DNA of 64,000 nt from Methanococcus maripaludis (GTDB lineage Archaea; AGJL01; Methanococci; Methanococcales; Methanococcaceae): positions 44,719-108,718 of the forward strand of contig NZ_JACDUL010000002.1 of assembly GCF_013760955.1 (NCBI RefSeq). The letters run 5' to 3'. The notes under the pieces are model-generated. The model was not told the origin of the DNA. It saw only the letters and a program-made list of their open reading frames with translations, and made no database searches. The position numbers and the translations under genes were made by a program. Below are positions 19,084 through 27,720 of this stretch, one piece after another. Within the stretch, counting starts at the first letter, position 1. The number at the start of each line of letters is the position of its first letter.

Positions 19084-20589
19084 TTAAATTTCGTACCCCA
19101 GTTTTTTCAAATTCTCTTTTATCCGTTTGTCAAGAATTTCCCCTTCTTCAAACGTCTTTTTAAGTTCAGACACTAAACTTTCCATTTTTTCTTCAAATGG
19201 TATGCCGTCATCTTCCTCTTCTTTAAATCCAACATATCGACCAGGTGTTAAGATAAAACCCTGTTTTTCAATATCGGAAATATCTGAAGATTTACAAAAT
19301 CCAGGAACATCTTCATAACCTTCACCATTTCTCCAGGAATGATAAACGCCTGCAATTTTTTTAATATCTTCTTCAGTAAGAGATCTGTTTTTCCTGCTTA
19401 TCATTTCCCCCATTTCACGAGCATCGATAAAGAGAGTTTCCCCTTTTCGAACCTCTTTTCCACGTCTTATAAACCATAAACATGCAGGAATCTGTGTGTT
19501 ATAGAATAACTGAGAAGGAAGCGCAACAATTGCATCAACAAGCCCTGCATTAATTATATTGGTTCTGATTTCCCCTTCGCTTGATGTATTTGATGACATC
19601 GAACCGTTTGCAAGAACAAAGCCTGCAATTCCAGTTGTTGAAAGGTGGTGGATCATGTGTTGAACCCATGCAAAGTTTGCATTACCTGTTGGTGGAACTC
19701 CGTGTTTCCATCTTTTATCATCAGTAAGCAGATTTCCTCCCCAGTCACTGATGTTAAATGGCGGGTTTGCAAGAATAAAGTCAGCCTTCAAATCAGGGTG
19801 TAAATCATTGTGGAAAGAATCCCCAAATTTAATATCTGCTTCAATACCTCGAATCGCAAGATTCATGTTTGCAAGTTTCCATGTTGTCGGGTTTGATTCT
19901 TGCCCGTAGATTGAAATATCGTTAATTTTTCCAGAATGTTCAATTACGAACTTTTCACTTTGAACAAACATTCCACCAGAACCACAGCAAGGGTCGTATA
20001 CCCTTCCTTTGTAAGGTTCAATCATTTCAACGAGTAATTTTACAATGCAGTCAGGAGTGTAAAATTCACCACCTTTTTTACCCTCAGCACTTGCGAATTG
20101 CCCTAAAAAGTACTCGTAAACTCTACCAAGTATATCTTGTGAGTGCTCCCTGTCGATTAAAGTTATACGTCCGATTAAATCAACAAGTTCACCAAGTCTC
20201 CTTTTATCAAGTGTCGGGTTTGCATATTCTTTTGGCAAAATTCCTTTTAATCTTGAATTTTCCTTTTCAATTAATTCCATTGCGCCATCAATAACAACTC
20301 CAATAGAGTCTAATTTAGCACGTTCTTGGATGTATTCCCATCGAGATTCTTTTGGAACCCAGAATACACTTTTTCCATGAATGTTTGATTTGTATTCATC
20401 AGGGTCTTCAGGGTCTGCCCCGTCTTTAACTTCCAAAAGTAACTGATTATATCTCTCTTCAAACGCGTCTGAGATATATTTTAAAAAAATAAGTCCTAAT
20501 ACGACATTACGATAATCTGAAGCGTTTATATTTCCTCTTAATTTGTCTGCTGCCTTCCAGAGGTCTTCTTCAAAGCCTAATTTTGCCAT
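19084..20589 (-). CDS. hsdM: Type I DNA methyltransferase subunit HsdM
   Basis: ATG at 20589 ([17 protein letters not shown]) is preferred because GGTGGGC precedes it; a GTG three codons upstream lies inside that site. Motif I is [11 protein letters not shown] and motif [13 protein letters not shown], the gamma-class N6-adenine methyltransferase arrangement of HsdM. The N-terminal HsdM_N helical bundle ([24 protein letters not shown]) and the C-terminal segment ([21 protein letters not shown]) are complete. It is the first gene of the leftward restriction operon. Its promoter shares a 44-bp sequence with the DUF5655 gene promoter 1 kb away. Confidence 0.95.
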   Translation of the reverse strand: MAKLGFEEDLWKAADKLRGNINASDYRNVVLGLIFLKYISDAFEERYNQLLLEVKDGADPEDPDEYKSNIHGKSVFWVPKESRWEYIQERAKLDSIGVVIDGAMELIEKENSRLKGILPKEYANPTLDKRRLGELVDLIGRITLIDREHSQDILGRVYEYFLGQFASAEGKKGGEFYTPDCIVKLLVEMIEPYKGRVYDPCCGSGGMFVQSEKFVIEHSGKINDISIYGQESNPTTWKLANMNLAIRGIEADIKFGDSFHNDLHPDLKADFILANPPFNISDWGGNLLTDDKRWKHGVPPTGNANFAWVQHMIHHLSTTGIAGFVLANGSMSSNTSSEGEIRTNIINAGLVDAIVALPSQLFYNTQIPACLWFIRRGKEVRKGETLFIDAREMGEMISRKNRSLTEEDIKKIAGVYHSWRNGEGYEDVPGFCKSSDISDIEKQGFILTPGRYVGFKEEEDDGIPFEEKMESLVSELKKTFEEGEILDKRIKENLKKLGYEI

Positions 20590-20606
20590 TACGCCCACCT
20601 TATAAC

Positions 20607-20650
20607 TAAAAATAATATAATTATATTATAAATTAAGACTATAAAAAGGG
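20607..20650 (-). promoter_or_regulatory. Promoter/operator repeat of hsdM operon
   Basis: A 44-bp stretch upstream of hsdM that recurs with about four changes at 21592-21635 ahead of the next gene. It contains an 18-bp perfect palindrome ATAATATAATTATATTAT at 20612-20629 and, beyond it on the promoter side, CTTTTTATAG. The conservation between two otherwise unrelated promoters suggests a shared transcription-factor site. Confidence 0.55.
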
Positions 20651-20682
20651 TTTATATATTAATTTAAAAAAGAAAGGAAAAT

Positions 20683-21561
20683 TTAAAGGTTTTTCTCGTA
20701 ACTTTGTTTAATTAATTCCATTGCATAAGGAATATCTTCTTCTTTTTCGATTTTTAAAGAAGTACAGCCTGAACCCCAATGACCCTTATAAGATACATCT
20801 TCCGAAATATCCTTTGGATCTTCAAGTATGTCTTTATTAATATTAATGTAAGCTCTTAAACCGTTTTTCTGAACAACGAACTCACAAAAATTCTTATCAA
20901 GAGTATAAGCGATATATAATTTCTTTATTTTTTCAGAAATATTTTCATCAAGTTTTAAAATTTCATCCCGAACTAGATAATATAAATTTACAATATTTTC
21001 AGGTTTTCCTGCCAAGTGGTGGTCTATTTCATACGTCTGATAAGTTACTCTTGATTTATGGCGAATAGCTTTTTCTTTTTCATCTTTTGCAAGGTTTATT
21101 CTCTCGATATGTAACACTTCATCATCATAAATCATGTATTTCCAGAGCTCGATATTTCCAGAAAACTGGTTTACTGCGTAAGTGTCATATTTAGAATAAG
21201 ATTTTGCAACAAGAATAACACGCGGAGAATCCCATGAAACTTCCATTTCAACACCGGCTTTATTTAAAACCTGTTCAAAATCTCCCTTGTGGTCAATAAG
21301 CCAGTCAAGATAAAATAACCCTTGAGTAATTATGTTTTCGCTTTCAACCTGTTTATATTCAATAATTACAGGATTTCCTTCAAAATCAATTCCTAACGTA
21401 TCCATACGGCCGCCCGTAGTTGTCGGGTATTCAGACCTTAAAAATTTAACACCAAATATTTCTTCAAGGTTGTTTTCACACAAATTTTGAATTTTTCTCT
21501 CAATATTCTTCGTTGAATTCATTTTTTCAACAGATTTTCCAGAAATTTTAAACAATGACAT
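20683..21561 (-). CDS. PD-(D/E)XK nuclease-like protein with C-terminal DUF5655
   Basis: 292 residues. The N-terminal half resembles a RecB/EndoMS-type restriction fold: RKIQNLCENNLEEIFGVKFL, then RMDTLGIDFEGNPVIIEYKQ, where Asp and the Glu-x-Lys pair form the likely active site. The C-terminal 110 residues match DUF5655 (LYIAYTLDKNFCEFVVQKNGLRAYIN...GHWGSGCTSL), a small domain often fused to such nucleases. It is a single-gene unit between the restriction operon and the integrase. The shared promoter repeat points to co-regulation with hsdM. The substrate is unknown; a defence role is inferred. Confidence 0.75.
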   Translation of the reverse strand: MSLFKISGKSVEKMNSTKNIERKIQNLCENNLEEIFGVKFLRSEYPTTTGGRMDTLGIDFEGNPVIIEYKQVESENIITQGLFYLDWLIDHKGDFEQVLNKAGVEMEVSWDSPRVILVAKSYSKYDTYAVNQFSGNIELWKYMIYDDEVLHIERINLAKDEKEKAIRHKSRVTYQTYEIDHHLAGKPENIVNLYYLVRDEILKLDENISEKIKKLYIAYTLDKNFCEFVVQKNGLRAYININKDILEDPKDISEDVSYKGHWGSGCTSLKIEKEEDIPYAMELIKQSYEKNL

Positions 21562-21591
21562 GAATTTCCCCCTAAATTAATTAAAATTTCG

Positions 21592-21635
21592 TAAAAATAA
21601 CATAATTATATTATAAAATAAGCCTATAAAAAGAG
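21592..21635 (-). promoter_or_regulatory. Promoter/operator repeat of DUF5655 gene
   Basis: The second copy of the 44-bp motif found at 20607-20650, 31 bp upstream of the DUF5655 gene start. The palindrome here has one mismatch (ATAACATAATTATATTAT). Confidence 0.5.
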
Positions 21636-21679
21636 GTACTTTTTAATTTTAAATTGAATGAAAACAATTTTAAAAAAGA

Positions 21680-22654
21680 TTAAAGTAATTTTTGAATATT
21701 ATCAAGCATCCCATCTTTTCTTTCTTTTGAATGCGAATAATAAAGCGTTGTTTCAAGGGACCTGTGGCCCAGGATCTCTTTTACAACATCGATTGGAACA
21801 CCTTTATCTAAAAGATCAGTCGCTCTTCCATGCCTTAAGCTGTGGATTACAATTCTTTTACCTTCAGGAATTACCCCTTCTTCTTTTAATTTTCGAACTG
21901 CTTTTTTGAATACATTTGTGATCCAGTCGAGTTTTACACGTTTACCGTTTTGTATCATTTCATTTTGGAAGATATAATCGTTTGAATCCCTTCTGATGTT
22001 TTCTTTTATATAATCCCGCACTATTTCAACGGTTTCCTCTGCAATAACGACAGTTCTTTCTTCGTAAGTTTTTGTATCTCTTATTCTAAATCGCCCTTTT
22101 TCAAAATCACAATCTTTGTACCTTATGCTTAGTGCTTCAGACCGCCTGCAACCAGTTTCCCAGAGTACTCTCACGATAAGCGCATCCCTAAGTCTTGTCC
22201 TGCTGTTACTGAGGATTATCTCTTTTATTATCCTGTTATAGGTATCAAAATTAATGGTATCGTAGTGTTTTTTTTCGAATTTTGAAAACCTTTTTCTTTC
22301 AATGCTTTCTCGCTCGAATTCTTTAAAATTATCATATTTTAAAAGCCTGTAGAATACTTTTAAAAGGTTAAAATACCTGTTTTGTGTTCTTACAGTACAG
22401 TTTCTACGGTTATTTAACATATTGAAAAATATTACAAAGTCATGAGTACTTAGTGTATATGGTTCTTTTTTAGCATCTTCACAAAAAGCTAAAAACACTT
22501 TTAAAGACGTTATATCGTTTTTTATGGTTGAAGGTTTAATATTATCAAATTCCCTTTCTTCGCGGAATTTCATTATGTACTTGTTTTGTTCTTCAGTTGC
22601 TACTACAGGATCAGGTTTTGTTCCATAAAGCAACTTTTTCTCTAATTCGTTCAT
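21680..22654 (-). CDS. Tyrosine recombinase/integrase (XerA-like)
   Basis: 324 residues with a SAM-like core-binding domain (residues 30-115, FDNIKPSTIKNDITSLKVFL) and a catalytic domain. Catalytic residues can be placed: Arg170 in ETGCRRSEAL, Lys195 in DTKTYEER, His271 and Arg274 in HSLRHGRATD, His297 in LGHRSLETT and Tyr306 in YYSHS. It is closely related to the second integrase at 56881-57864; both share IHSLRHGRA, GV-IDVVKE-LGH and an N-terminal EREFDNIK/QRRFDNIK segment. It is the left-most gene of the MCM module, the usual integrase position at an element end. No tRNA lies next to it. Confidence 0.92.
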   Translation of the reverse strand: MNELEKKLLYGTKPDPVVATEEQNKYIMKFREEREFDNIKPSTIKNDITSLKVFLAFCEDAKKEPYTLSTHDFVIFFNMLNNRRNCTVRTQNRYFNLLKVFYRLLKYDNFKEFERESIERKRFSKFEKKHYDTINFDTYNRIIKEIILSNSRTRLRDALIVRVLWETGCRRSEALSIRYKDCDFEKGRFRIRDTKTYEERTVVIAEETVEIVRDYIKENIRRDSNDYIFQNEMIQNGKRVKLDWITNVFKKAVRKLKEEGVIPEGKRIVIHSLRHGRATDLLDKGVPIDVVKEILGHRSLETTLYYSHSKERKDGMLDNIQKLL

Positions 22655-22663
22655 AATTGGCCC

Positions 22664-22936
22664 TTAATTTTCGTTTATAAGTCCTTCGCGGTTCATTACA
22701 ATGTAGCAGTTCATTAAAAGCGATGTAGCTTTGCCATGCTTTTCAACGATTTTTTTCTCAATATCGGAAAGTGAAAGTGTTTTTCGATACTGTTTTTTTG
22801 GTTCTGTTGCTTTTCTTAATATATCTGGAGAAACTGCGTTCATATCTTCTACTTTATGAAGGATGTATCGTGCAGTTCTCCGATCAACATTTTCAATAAG
22901 TCCGAGAGTTATCGTATCACTCATCTTATTCACCAT
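22664..22936 (-). CDS. Small protein of unknown function next to integrase
   Basis: 90 residues, ending 10 bp before the integrase start. The N-terminal part (TITLGLIENVDRRTARYILHKVEDMNAVSPDIL) could be a helix-turn-helix. The rest is basic and helical (KKQYRKTLSLSDIEKKIVEKHGKATSLL). Its start overlaps the stop of the coiled-coil gene upstream by 11 bases; ATG at 22924 is an alternative. Its position suggests an excision or integration helper or a regulator of the integrase. I recognise no family. Confidence 0.6.
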   Translation of the reverse strand: MVNKMSDTITLGLIENVDRRTARYILHKVEDMNAVSPDILRKATEPKKQYRKTLSLSDIEKKIVEKHGKATSLLMNCYIVMNREGLINEN

Positions 22937-23084
22937 CCATTTCAGCTAATTTTTCTTCATACTTTTTCTTTCTTATTTTGAGACTTTCAATAAAGTTTTC
23001 AAATCGTTCAATCTGTTTTTCAGTGTCTTTTATTCTATTTTCAATCATTTCTCTTGGTAATTCAGCATCTTCTATTGAAATCAT
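22926..23084 (-). CDS. Small coiled-coil protein, unknown function
   Basis: 52 residues, nearly all a single charged amphipathic helix (PREMIENRIKDTEKQIERF... RKKKYEEKLAEMDGE). ATG at 23084 follows AGGTGATAATTC, a strong ribosome-binding site. It overlaps the next gene by 11 bases, indicating translational coupling in the integrase-MCM operon. No family is recognised. Confidence 0.6.
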   Translation of the reverse strand: MISIEDAELPREMIENRIKDTEKQIERFENFIESLKIRKKKYEEKLAEMDGE

Positions 23085-23094
23085 GAATTATCAC

Positions 23095-23250
23095 CTATCT
23101 GTAAAAGATTTTATCGTCATTTTCTTCAACGATTTTTTCAAGCTCTTTAAGCACTTTTTCGAGTGCTTTTTTGTTAATCAGTCTGCCTTTTGGGTCCACT
23201 TCGACCTGAAGGTTTAAAAGTCCATATTTCCAGTAAGAATAAGAGTCCAC
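23095..23250 (-). CDS. Small acidic helical protein, unknown function
   Basis: The frame is open without ATG. GTG at 23250 is the best start, with GAGGT seven bases upstream. The 51-residue product begins VDSYSYWKYGLLNLQVEVD and continues as a Lys/Glu-rich helix (KALEKVLKELEKIVEEN). It ends 11 bp before the coiled-coil gene and seems part of the same operon. A TATA-like box (catttataaaag on the minus strand, about 23306-23317) and two tandem TTCGGAAA motifs at about 23285-23303 lie just upstream. Confidence 0.5.
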   Translation of the reverse strand: MDSYSYWKYGLLNLQVEVDPKGRLINKKALEKVLKELEKIVEENDDKIFYR

Positions 23251-23584
23251 TTTTTCAACCTCTGCTGATGATCTGTTTGCATTTTCCGAACATTTCCGAA
23301 ACTTTTATAAATGAAAAATTTAAATTAATGTCGGGAATGGGAACACGACCACACCGTGCACTTTATTTTTAAATTTGATCATTTTCTAGATCTAAACTAT
23401 TTTTATAGATCTTTTAAATGATTTTTAAACATTTTAAAGGATTATTTGGTCTTAATTATGAATAATTTTAAATATTATAACTTGATATTGCTATTTGGGG
23501 TAAATTCGGATCTAAATTTGTACAATTCGCATCGTACAAACTTTTAGATTTTTAAATATCCTCAGTCTGATCCCATTATTTTTT
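23251..23584. other. Intergenic region with operator-like repeats and a large dyad
   Basis: 334 bp with no supported gene. Near 23285-23303 (minus strand) two TTCGGAAA copies stand in tandem beside a TATA-like box for the 23250 gene. At 23517-23540 TTTGTAC and GTACAAA form a perfect 7-bp inverted repeat around a 10-base spacer. It extends imperfectly outward through ATCTAAA/TTTTAGAT. The dyad sits downstream of the gene ending at 23585 and could be a terminator, an operator or an attachment-related site. Confidence 0.45.
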
Positions 23585-23902
23585 TCATGCATTCATGTAG
23601 TCAATTCGTTCGATTTTGAAAGTTTTTGCTCGTTTTCTGTTGGTTTTCATGTCGATTTTTCTCTTGATTTTTAAAAAATCAGGGCGGTTTAATACTTTTA
23701 AAGTACAATTTTCATCTTTTACAAGTTCAGAAATTCTTATTAATTCTTTTTTACCGTTTGCTACCCCATAGCTTTCAGTAATTCTGTCTTTTTGAATAAT
23801 ATAGTGAAATTTCACTGTTTTCACCCCTTCATAATTTACCTGATTTGTCGAAACATAACCTTTAAATTCAAAGTGTACTTTGTTACTGTGGGGCCACAGC
23901 AT
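23585..23902 (-). CDS. Unknown element protein (C-terminal frame of a likely frameshifted gene)
   Basis: 105 residues, basic and beta-rich (VHFEFKGYVSTNQVNYEGVKTVKFHYI), with a Lys/Arg-rich tail (KIKRKIDMKTNRKRAKTFK) that could bind nucleic acid. The frame directly upstream is closed by TGA, yet the neighbouring frame 23836-24054 runs into it at the GGCCCC stretch near 23888. A single-base shift there would give one protein of about 155 residues. No family is recognised. Confidence 0.5.
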   Translation of the reverse strand: MLWPHSNKVHFEFKGYVSTNQVNYEGVKTVKFHYIIQKDRITESYGVANGKKELIRISELVKDENCTLKVLNRPDFLKIKRKIDMKTNRKRAKTFKIERIDYMNA

Positions 23903-24054
23903 TCAAGGGAGTATATTCGTAATCTCACAACCACGACTTTTAACGTATATTTATCTTTTGAAGACTGTACGGCCTTTTTAATAACTACCTGAACAAAATT
24001 TCTTTTTTTAATCGCATTTTGCAAATTAAACAGAAAATATGATTTTTCCTTCAA
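23836..24054 (-). CDS. Unknown element protein (N-terminal frame of the same gene)
   Basis: 72 residues with a basic, beta-strand-rich sequence (NFVQVVIKKAVQSSKDKYTLKVVVVRLRIYSLE) that ends abruptly just after overlapping the 23585-23902 frame. The start ATG at 24054 overlaps the stop of the preceding gene by 29 bases. I read it as the 5' part of the gene completed by 23585-23902, separated by a one-base shift near 23888. Confidence 0.4.
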   Translation of the reverse strand: MKEKSYFLFNLQNAIKKRNFVQVVIKKAVQSSKDKYTLKVVVVRLRIYSLECCGPTVTKYTLNLKVMFRQIR

Positions 24055-24370
24055 TTTTACCGTTTAATACGTCTCTTGCTTTTTTAACGAATTTTTTTAA
24101 CTGTTTAGATTCTTTTTTGAAGTATTCCTGTTCAACATCGAGTAATTCTGAAATATTTTTTTCGAAAACTTCATCATTTGCTAATTTTTCTTCCATGTAG
24201 GAAATCGCTTTTTCGCAGTTTACTTCAGAATACATTTCTTCAGTAGCAATCTCAATCATTTCCCAGTAACTTCCTTCAAACTTCCAGAAAACGTTTGAAT
24301 CATTGTAAGAATCTCGAAAATATCCAAGATTGTTTCCTATTTTATCTTCAATGTAAAGATCTGCTCCCAT
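24026..24370 (-). CDS. Conserved-looking hypothetical protein of the element
   Basis: 114 residues starting at ATG after GGTGGGAAT. It begins MGADLYIEDKIGNN followed by a Tyr/Trp-rich stretch (GYFRDSYNDSNVFWKFEGSYW) and a Glu-rich helical second half (EEKLANDEVFEKNISELL, then a Lys-rich helix). The MGADLY-type opening is seen in small phage and plasmid proteins of unknown role. It lies 9 bp after MCM in the operon. Confidence 0.6.
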   Translation of the reverse strand: MGADLYIEDKIGNNLGYFRDSYNDSNVFWKFEGSYWEMIEIATEEMYSEVNCEKAISYMEEKLANDEVFEKNISELLDVEQEYFKKESKQLKKFVKKARDVLNGKIEGKIIFSV

Positions 24371-24379
24371 ATTCCCACC

Positions 24380-26386
24380 TTAAATTATTCGGTACATTCC
24401 GGTTTTTGGCTCGTCAATGTCGCCGTTAGTTATTAATTTTTTAATAGCTTCTTTTAATATGGCTTCTTTCATTTTCAGGGCTTCTAAAAGGTCATCGTAT
24501 AAAACAAGATCTTTAATACTTCCCAAATCTTTTATTGCATCATAAACTTCTGTTAGTCTGGACCGTTCCTTTTTAGAAACACCCATTATTTTATCAACAT
24601 CGTATTGGCCGGTTTCTGGGTCAAATGCAGTTTCTTTCAATGATTCGTTGATTAATTCAACAGCTTCGAGTGCATCTTCACATGTTACTTCTGTTTTCAG
24701 CCTTGCTTTTGCAATCGCTTCTGAAAGCCTTATTGCAGCTTCAAGCTGTCTTGCGGTAATCTGGACGACCCCTTTTCTCATTTTCAGGTAGTAATCTGTC
24801 AAGATATTTTCAGCTTCATCGGTGATTTTTGGCTCGAGCTGTCGTGCATAGGTGATATATTTACAGATAAATCCAAAATCAATCTCGATATCATCAATAA
24901 CTTTTGATGTAAGGTCAATTTCCTTATCTTTGCCTTTGTCAAGGTGTGCTCGATGAATACTTATTATATGGTGTGCAATTCCGCGGTCTTTTGTTCTATC
25001 TGGTTCATCAATCAGCGGGAAAATCAAATCAAACCTGCTCAGAATTGGCGGTGAAATATTGATCTGTTCCATGATCGACACATTTGGGTCAAACCTACCC
25101 CATCTTGGGTTTCCCGCTGCAAGAACTGCACATTCTGAAGGCAACTTTGTATTAAGTCCACCTTTACTGATGTGAATGGTTTGAGATTCCATTGCTTCGA
25201 GAAGATTTTCATGTAACTTCTTATTCGTTGCAAACTCGTCGATACAGGCGGTTCCACCGTTTGCTTTAACCAAAAGCCCCGGTTTTATGACGTAGGTGTT
25301 ATCACCGATTTCGGTTTTTTCCTGGACGACTGATGCAGTCAAACCGACACCTGAAGCCATGTTCACAGAGCCGTAGACGTTTCCCGGAATCTTAGCAATT
25401 TTTCTTAATGAAAGTGATTTTCCAGTTCCGGGGTCAGTAATCAATAAAATATGGCTGTCATTTCGCTTGTTTCCCTTTTTAACCCCTTTAACTTGCTGGA
25501 GGAAAACTGCTTTTTTAACAGTCATGTATCCTTTAAGGTCTGGAATCAGCCGATCTGCTAAAATTTCGATAACATTTTCATTTTTAGCAATTTTTTCAAA
25601 AGATTCGATTTCATTTTCAGTAAAATCCGATTCTAATTTCTCGCTTACAGGTTCGCAGTGAATTCCAGAAAACACGAGGTCGTACATCGGAACTTTCTTG
25701 TTTCTCTGGATTTTTATAGGAATTCCCGTAACTTTTACTCGCCCAGTGTAAAAACCGGGACTGTTTTCAAGTAGCACTGTAATAAACTTTGGCGGTTCTT
25801 CAGGGTCCGACATCAGGTCAAGAGGTTGCTGGAGCTTTAATTCCTGAAAGTTTACGTATTTTGTTTCGGAATCGTCTTCCAGCAACATCATATTTTGAGC
25901 ACATTTCGGACAAACCGGTTCAAACTGTGCTTCGAAAGGCTTTTCAATATATTCAATTTTCTTTTCACCACAGCTCGTGCAGATGTGAACGCCCCGTTTT
26001 AACGCCATTTTGATTTTAGTTGCAAGAACGATTATTCCTTCAACTTCGAGAAGCCGGCCGTGCGTTTCAACGTTTATGTCTTCAATCGTGACGACTTTTC
26101 CGCTCTTTTTGTTGATGGTGTCAGGCAGATTGTAGATTGAAAGCACAAAATGCGGTTTATCTCCTTTGACTGAATAGTAAGCTTCAGTGTATGCTTCTTC
26201 TAACAGATTTACCGCTTCTTTTGGTTCTTCTTCGAGATAGTTTACGAATTCAAAACCATAATTTTCGTAGATATTTTTGATATCGACTTTTACACGATAC
26301 TTTTCAATCCTGAAATCGTCTAAATGGTACGCTTTTAGATAATCAACGAGATAAAGCCTTAATTCATGAATTTTTTTATCATCCAT
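24380..26386 (-). CDS. mcm: MCM replicative helicase of mobile element
   Basis: ATG at 26386 (MDDKKIHEL) follows GGGGGTGA, so the upstream GTG frame is excluded. The N-terminal domain carries a four-cysteine zinc finger at about 136-162 (CTSCG...CPKC). The AAA+ core has Walker A TDPGTGKSLSL (about 317-327), Walker B ACIDEF (about 380-385), sensor-1 AAGNPRWGRFDP and the arginine finger SRFDLIFPLIDEP. A C-terminal winged helix follows. Length (668) is normal for MCM. Position 6 of Walker A is Gly where cellular MCMs have Ala, and the DEFDKM box reads DEFATN. It belongs to the integrase operon, so it is probably the element's own helicase. Confidence 0.93.
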   Translation of the reverse strand: MDDKKIHELRLYLVDYLKAYHLDDFRIEKYRVKVDIKNIYENYGFEFVNYLEEEPKEAVNLLEEAYTEAYYSVKGDKPHFVLSIYNLPDTINKKSGKVVTIEDINVETHGRLLEVEGIIVLATKIKMALKRGVHICTSCGEKKIEYIEKPFEAQFEPVCPKCAQNMMLLEDDSETKYVNFQELKLQQPLDLMSDPEEPPKFITVLLENSPGFYTGRVKVTGIPIKIQRNKKVPMYDLVFSGIHCEPVSEKLESDFTENEIESFEKIAKNENVIEILADRLIPDLKGYMTVKKAVFLQQVKGVKKGNKRNDSHILLITDPGTGKSLSLRKIAKIPGNVYGSVNMASGVGLTASVVQEKTEIGDNTYVIKPGLLVKANGGTACIDEFATNKKLHENLLEAMESQTIHISKGGLNTKLPSECAVLAAGNPRWGRFDPNVSIMEQINISPPILSRFDLIFPLIDEPDRTKDRGIAHHIISIHRAHLDKGKDKEIDLTSKVIDDIEIDFGFICKYITYARQLEPKITDEAENILTDYYLKMRKGVVQITARQLEAAIRLSEAIAKARLKTEVTCEDALEAVELINESLKETAFDPETGQYDVDKIMGVSKKERSRLTEVYDAIKDLGSIKDLVLYDDLLEALKMKEAILKEAIKKLITNGDIDEPKTGMYRII

Positions 26387-26406
26387 AACTTTTTCACCCC
26401 CTTTTC

Positions 26407-26934
26407 TCACGTTGCTCCCGATTTAACTTTTTCAAATTCGCTTTCTACTGTTGGCTCGTAATCAACAAGCCCTAAAAGCGTGTTTATTTCATTTCTGACT
26501 ACAACGCCCTTTTTAATTATCATTGGTCTAGCAAGTTCTCTCGTTTCGTCTGGAGTTGTTCTCCAGTCTTTTAACCACTTCTGAAGCCACGAATAGGTCT
26601 GGTCTTCGGAACTTTCTGGAAGAATCGCGTTTAATTTTTCAATTTCAAGATCCCGTTTTGAAAGGTCCTGATTTTTTAAAGCGATTTCTTTTTTCAATTC
26701 TAAAATTTCAGCGTCTTTTTTTCCGAGTTCTTCTGCATAATCTCTTAATTTTTCGTAAACACCGATATTTTCAAAGATTAAATTTATCATCTTCCGGAAA
26801 GTTTTGTTTTTGTCCATGTTCCAGCGTTTTGAAATTTCTTCAAAGCGTTCGTAGTCTTCGAGGGTTTCACCATTTCCGGTTTCTAGATCGGTATGGAGCC
26901 GTTTATGTGGTTTTAAAACTTTCCCTCTGCCCAA
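26407..26934 (-). CDS. Coiled-coil protein upstream of MCM
   Basis: 175 residues from TTG at 26934. The N-terminus is basic (GRGKVLKPHKRLHTDLETGNGETLEDYERFEEISKRWNMDKNKTFRKMINLIFENIGVYEKL), followed by a long coiled coil (residues 70-110, ELKKEIALKNQDLSKRDLEIEKL) and a Trp-rich segment (YSWLQKWLKDWRTTP). The layout resembles plasmid DNA-binding or partition adaptors, but no family is certain. Its stop overlaps the MCM ribosome-binding region, so the two are translationally coupled and may work together at the origin. Confidence 0.6.
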   Translation of the reverse strand: MGRGKVLKPHKRLHTDLETGNGETLEDYERFEEISKRWNMDKNKTFRKMINLIFENIGVYEKLRDYAEELGKKDAEILELKKEIALKNQDLSKRDLEIEKLNAILPESSEDQTYSWLQKWLKDWRTTPDETRELARPMIIKKGVVVRNEINTLLGLVDYEPTVESEFEKVKSGAT

Positions 26935-26964
26935 AATAACGCCCCCGTTTTAAATAATTCATAT

Positions 26965-27231
26965 TTAACACTGATAAATCAAATCAGAAAGTTTTGAATT
27001 TATGATTACGTTTGCACCGTAGTAAATGCCACATAAAAATTCAAAAGCCGCTCTAAGATCTTCATATTTCATTTCGTCTAACTCTCCAGAAAACTTGTCT
27101 TTGATCTGTAACGTAATGCCTTCTTTAGTAATTGCGCCGCAAACTGAAACAGTCTTGACATCTGTGTTAATAAGCTCGATATGACTTTCAATATATTTTA
27201 TCAATTTTTCTTTTTCAGAATTTTCACACAT
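26965..27231 (-). CDS. Small unknown protein of the MCM operon
   Basis: 88 residues from ATG at 27231, which follows GGTGA by six bases; TTG and GTG upstream are part of that site. It contains three or four strands and helices (TVSVCGAITKEGITLQIKDKFSGELDEMKYEDLRAAFEFLCGIYYG). No family is recognised. It is the first gene of the MCM sub-operon. Confidence 0.55.
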   Translation of the reverse strand: MCENSEKEKLIKYIESHIELINTDVKTVSVCGAITKEGITLQIKDKFSGELDEMKYEDLRAAFEFLCGIYYGANVIINSKLSDLIYQC

Positions 27232-27338
27232 TTTTTTCACCAATTTTATAATAATATATTATTTTAATTATAATTAAATTATAATAATATATAAATTTTA
27301 GTGTTAATCTGCACAATATTTAGACATTTTTGCAAATT

Positions 27339-27536
27339 TTAACTTTCAGATTTTCTGTTGAAACATGCTTCAATTTCGTCATCGTCATCAATAACCGTTA
27401 AAAATGCTTTTTTTCCGATGTATTCATAAGGAACTGAAACATCGAGAGTTCCTGAATTTCCAATCGCTTTTATAACGCCTGAAAATGTCGGGTACATTTT
27501 TCTTGGTTTTCGCCATGATTTTTTTCTAATCTTCAT
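27339..27536 (-). CDS. DUF2080-like (SpoVT/AbrB-type) small protein
   Basis: 65 residues. The core GVIKAIGNSGTLDVSVPYEYIGKKAFLTVID matches the DUF2080 pattern (GxVKxxGNSGxxxxPxxWIGKxVxVxxL), a small swapped-hairpin family common in archaeal transposons and proviruses. It has a basic N-terminus and an acidic tail (DDDDEIEA). Start ATG follows GAGGTATCAT. A DNA-binding regulator is the likely role. Confidence 0.65.
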   Translation of the reverse strand: MKIRKKSWRKPRKMYPTFSGVIKAIGNSGTLDVSVPYEYIGKKAFLTVIDDDDEIEACFNRKSES

Positions 27537-27720
27537 ATGATACCTCTTTTCACTTTTGAGTATTTACGCACTTTTGCAAGTAATAATTTAATTTACCTCA
27601 TATTTATTCTTTACGCATAATTGAGTTAATAATCAAAAATAAAAAAATATTCAATAGTGTGTGTTAATGTATTATATCTTTAATTAGCAGAATTGTATTA
27701 TAAAGCAAAAAGGTAAGTCC

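Larger units (their letters stand above)
21680..27536. mobile_element. Integrase-MCM replication module of an integrated element
   Basis: Ten or so tightly packed leftward genes, with integrase at one end and MCM helicase in the middle, surrounded by small proteins without host-like families. This is the typical replication/integration half of archaeal proviruses and integrative plasmids. The right boundary is unclear; it may extend past the pore-forming protein gene to the recombinase at 37 kb. No flanking direct repeat was found, so limits are inferred. Confidence 0.55.
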
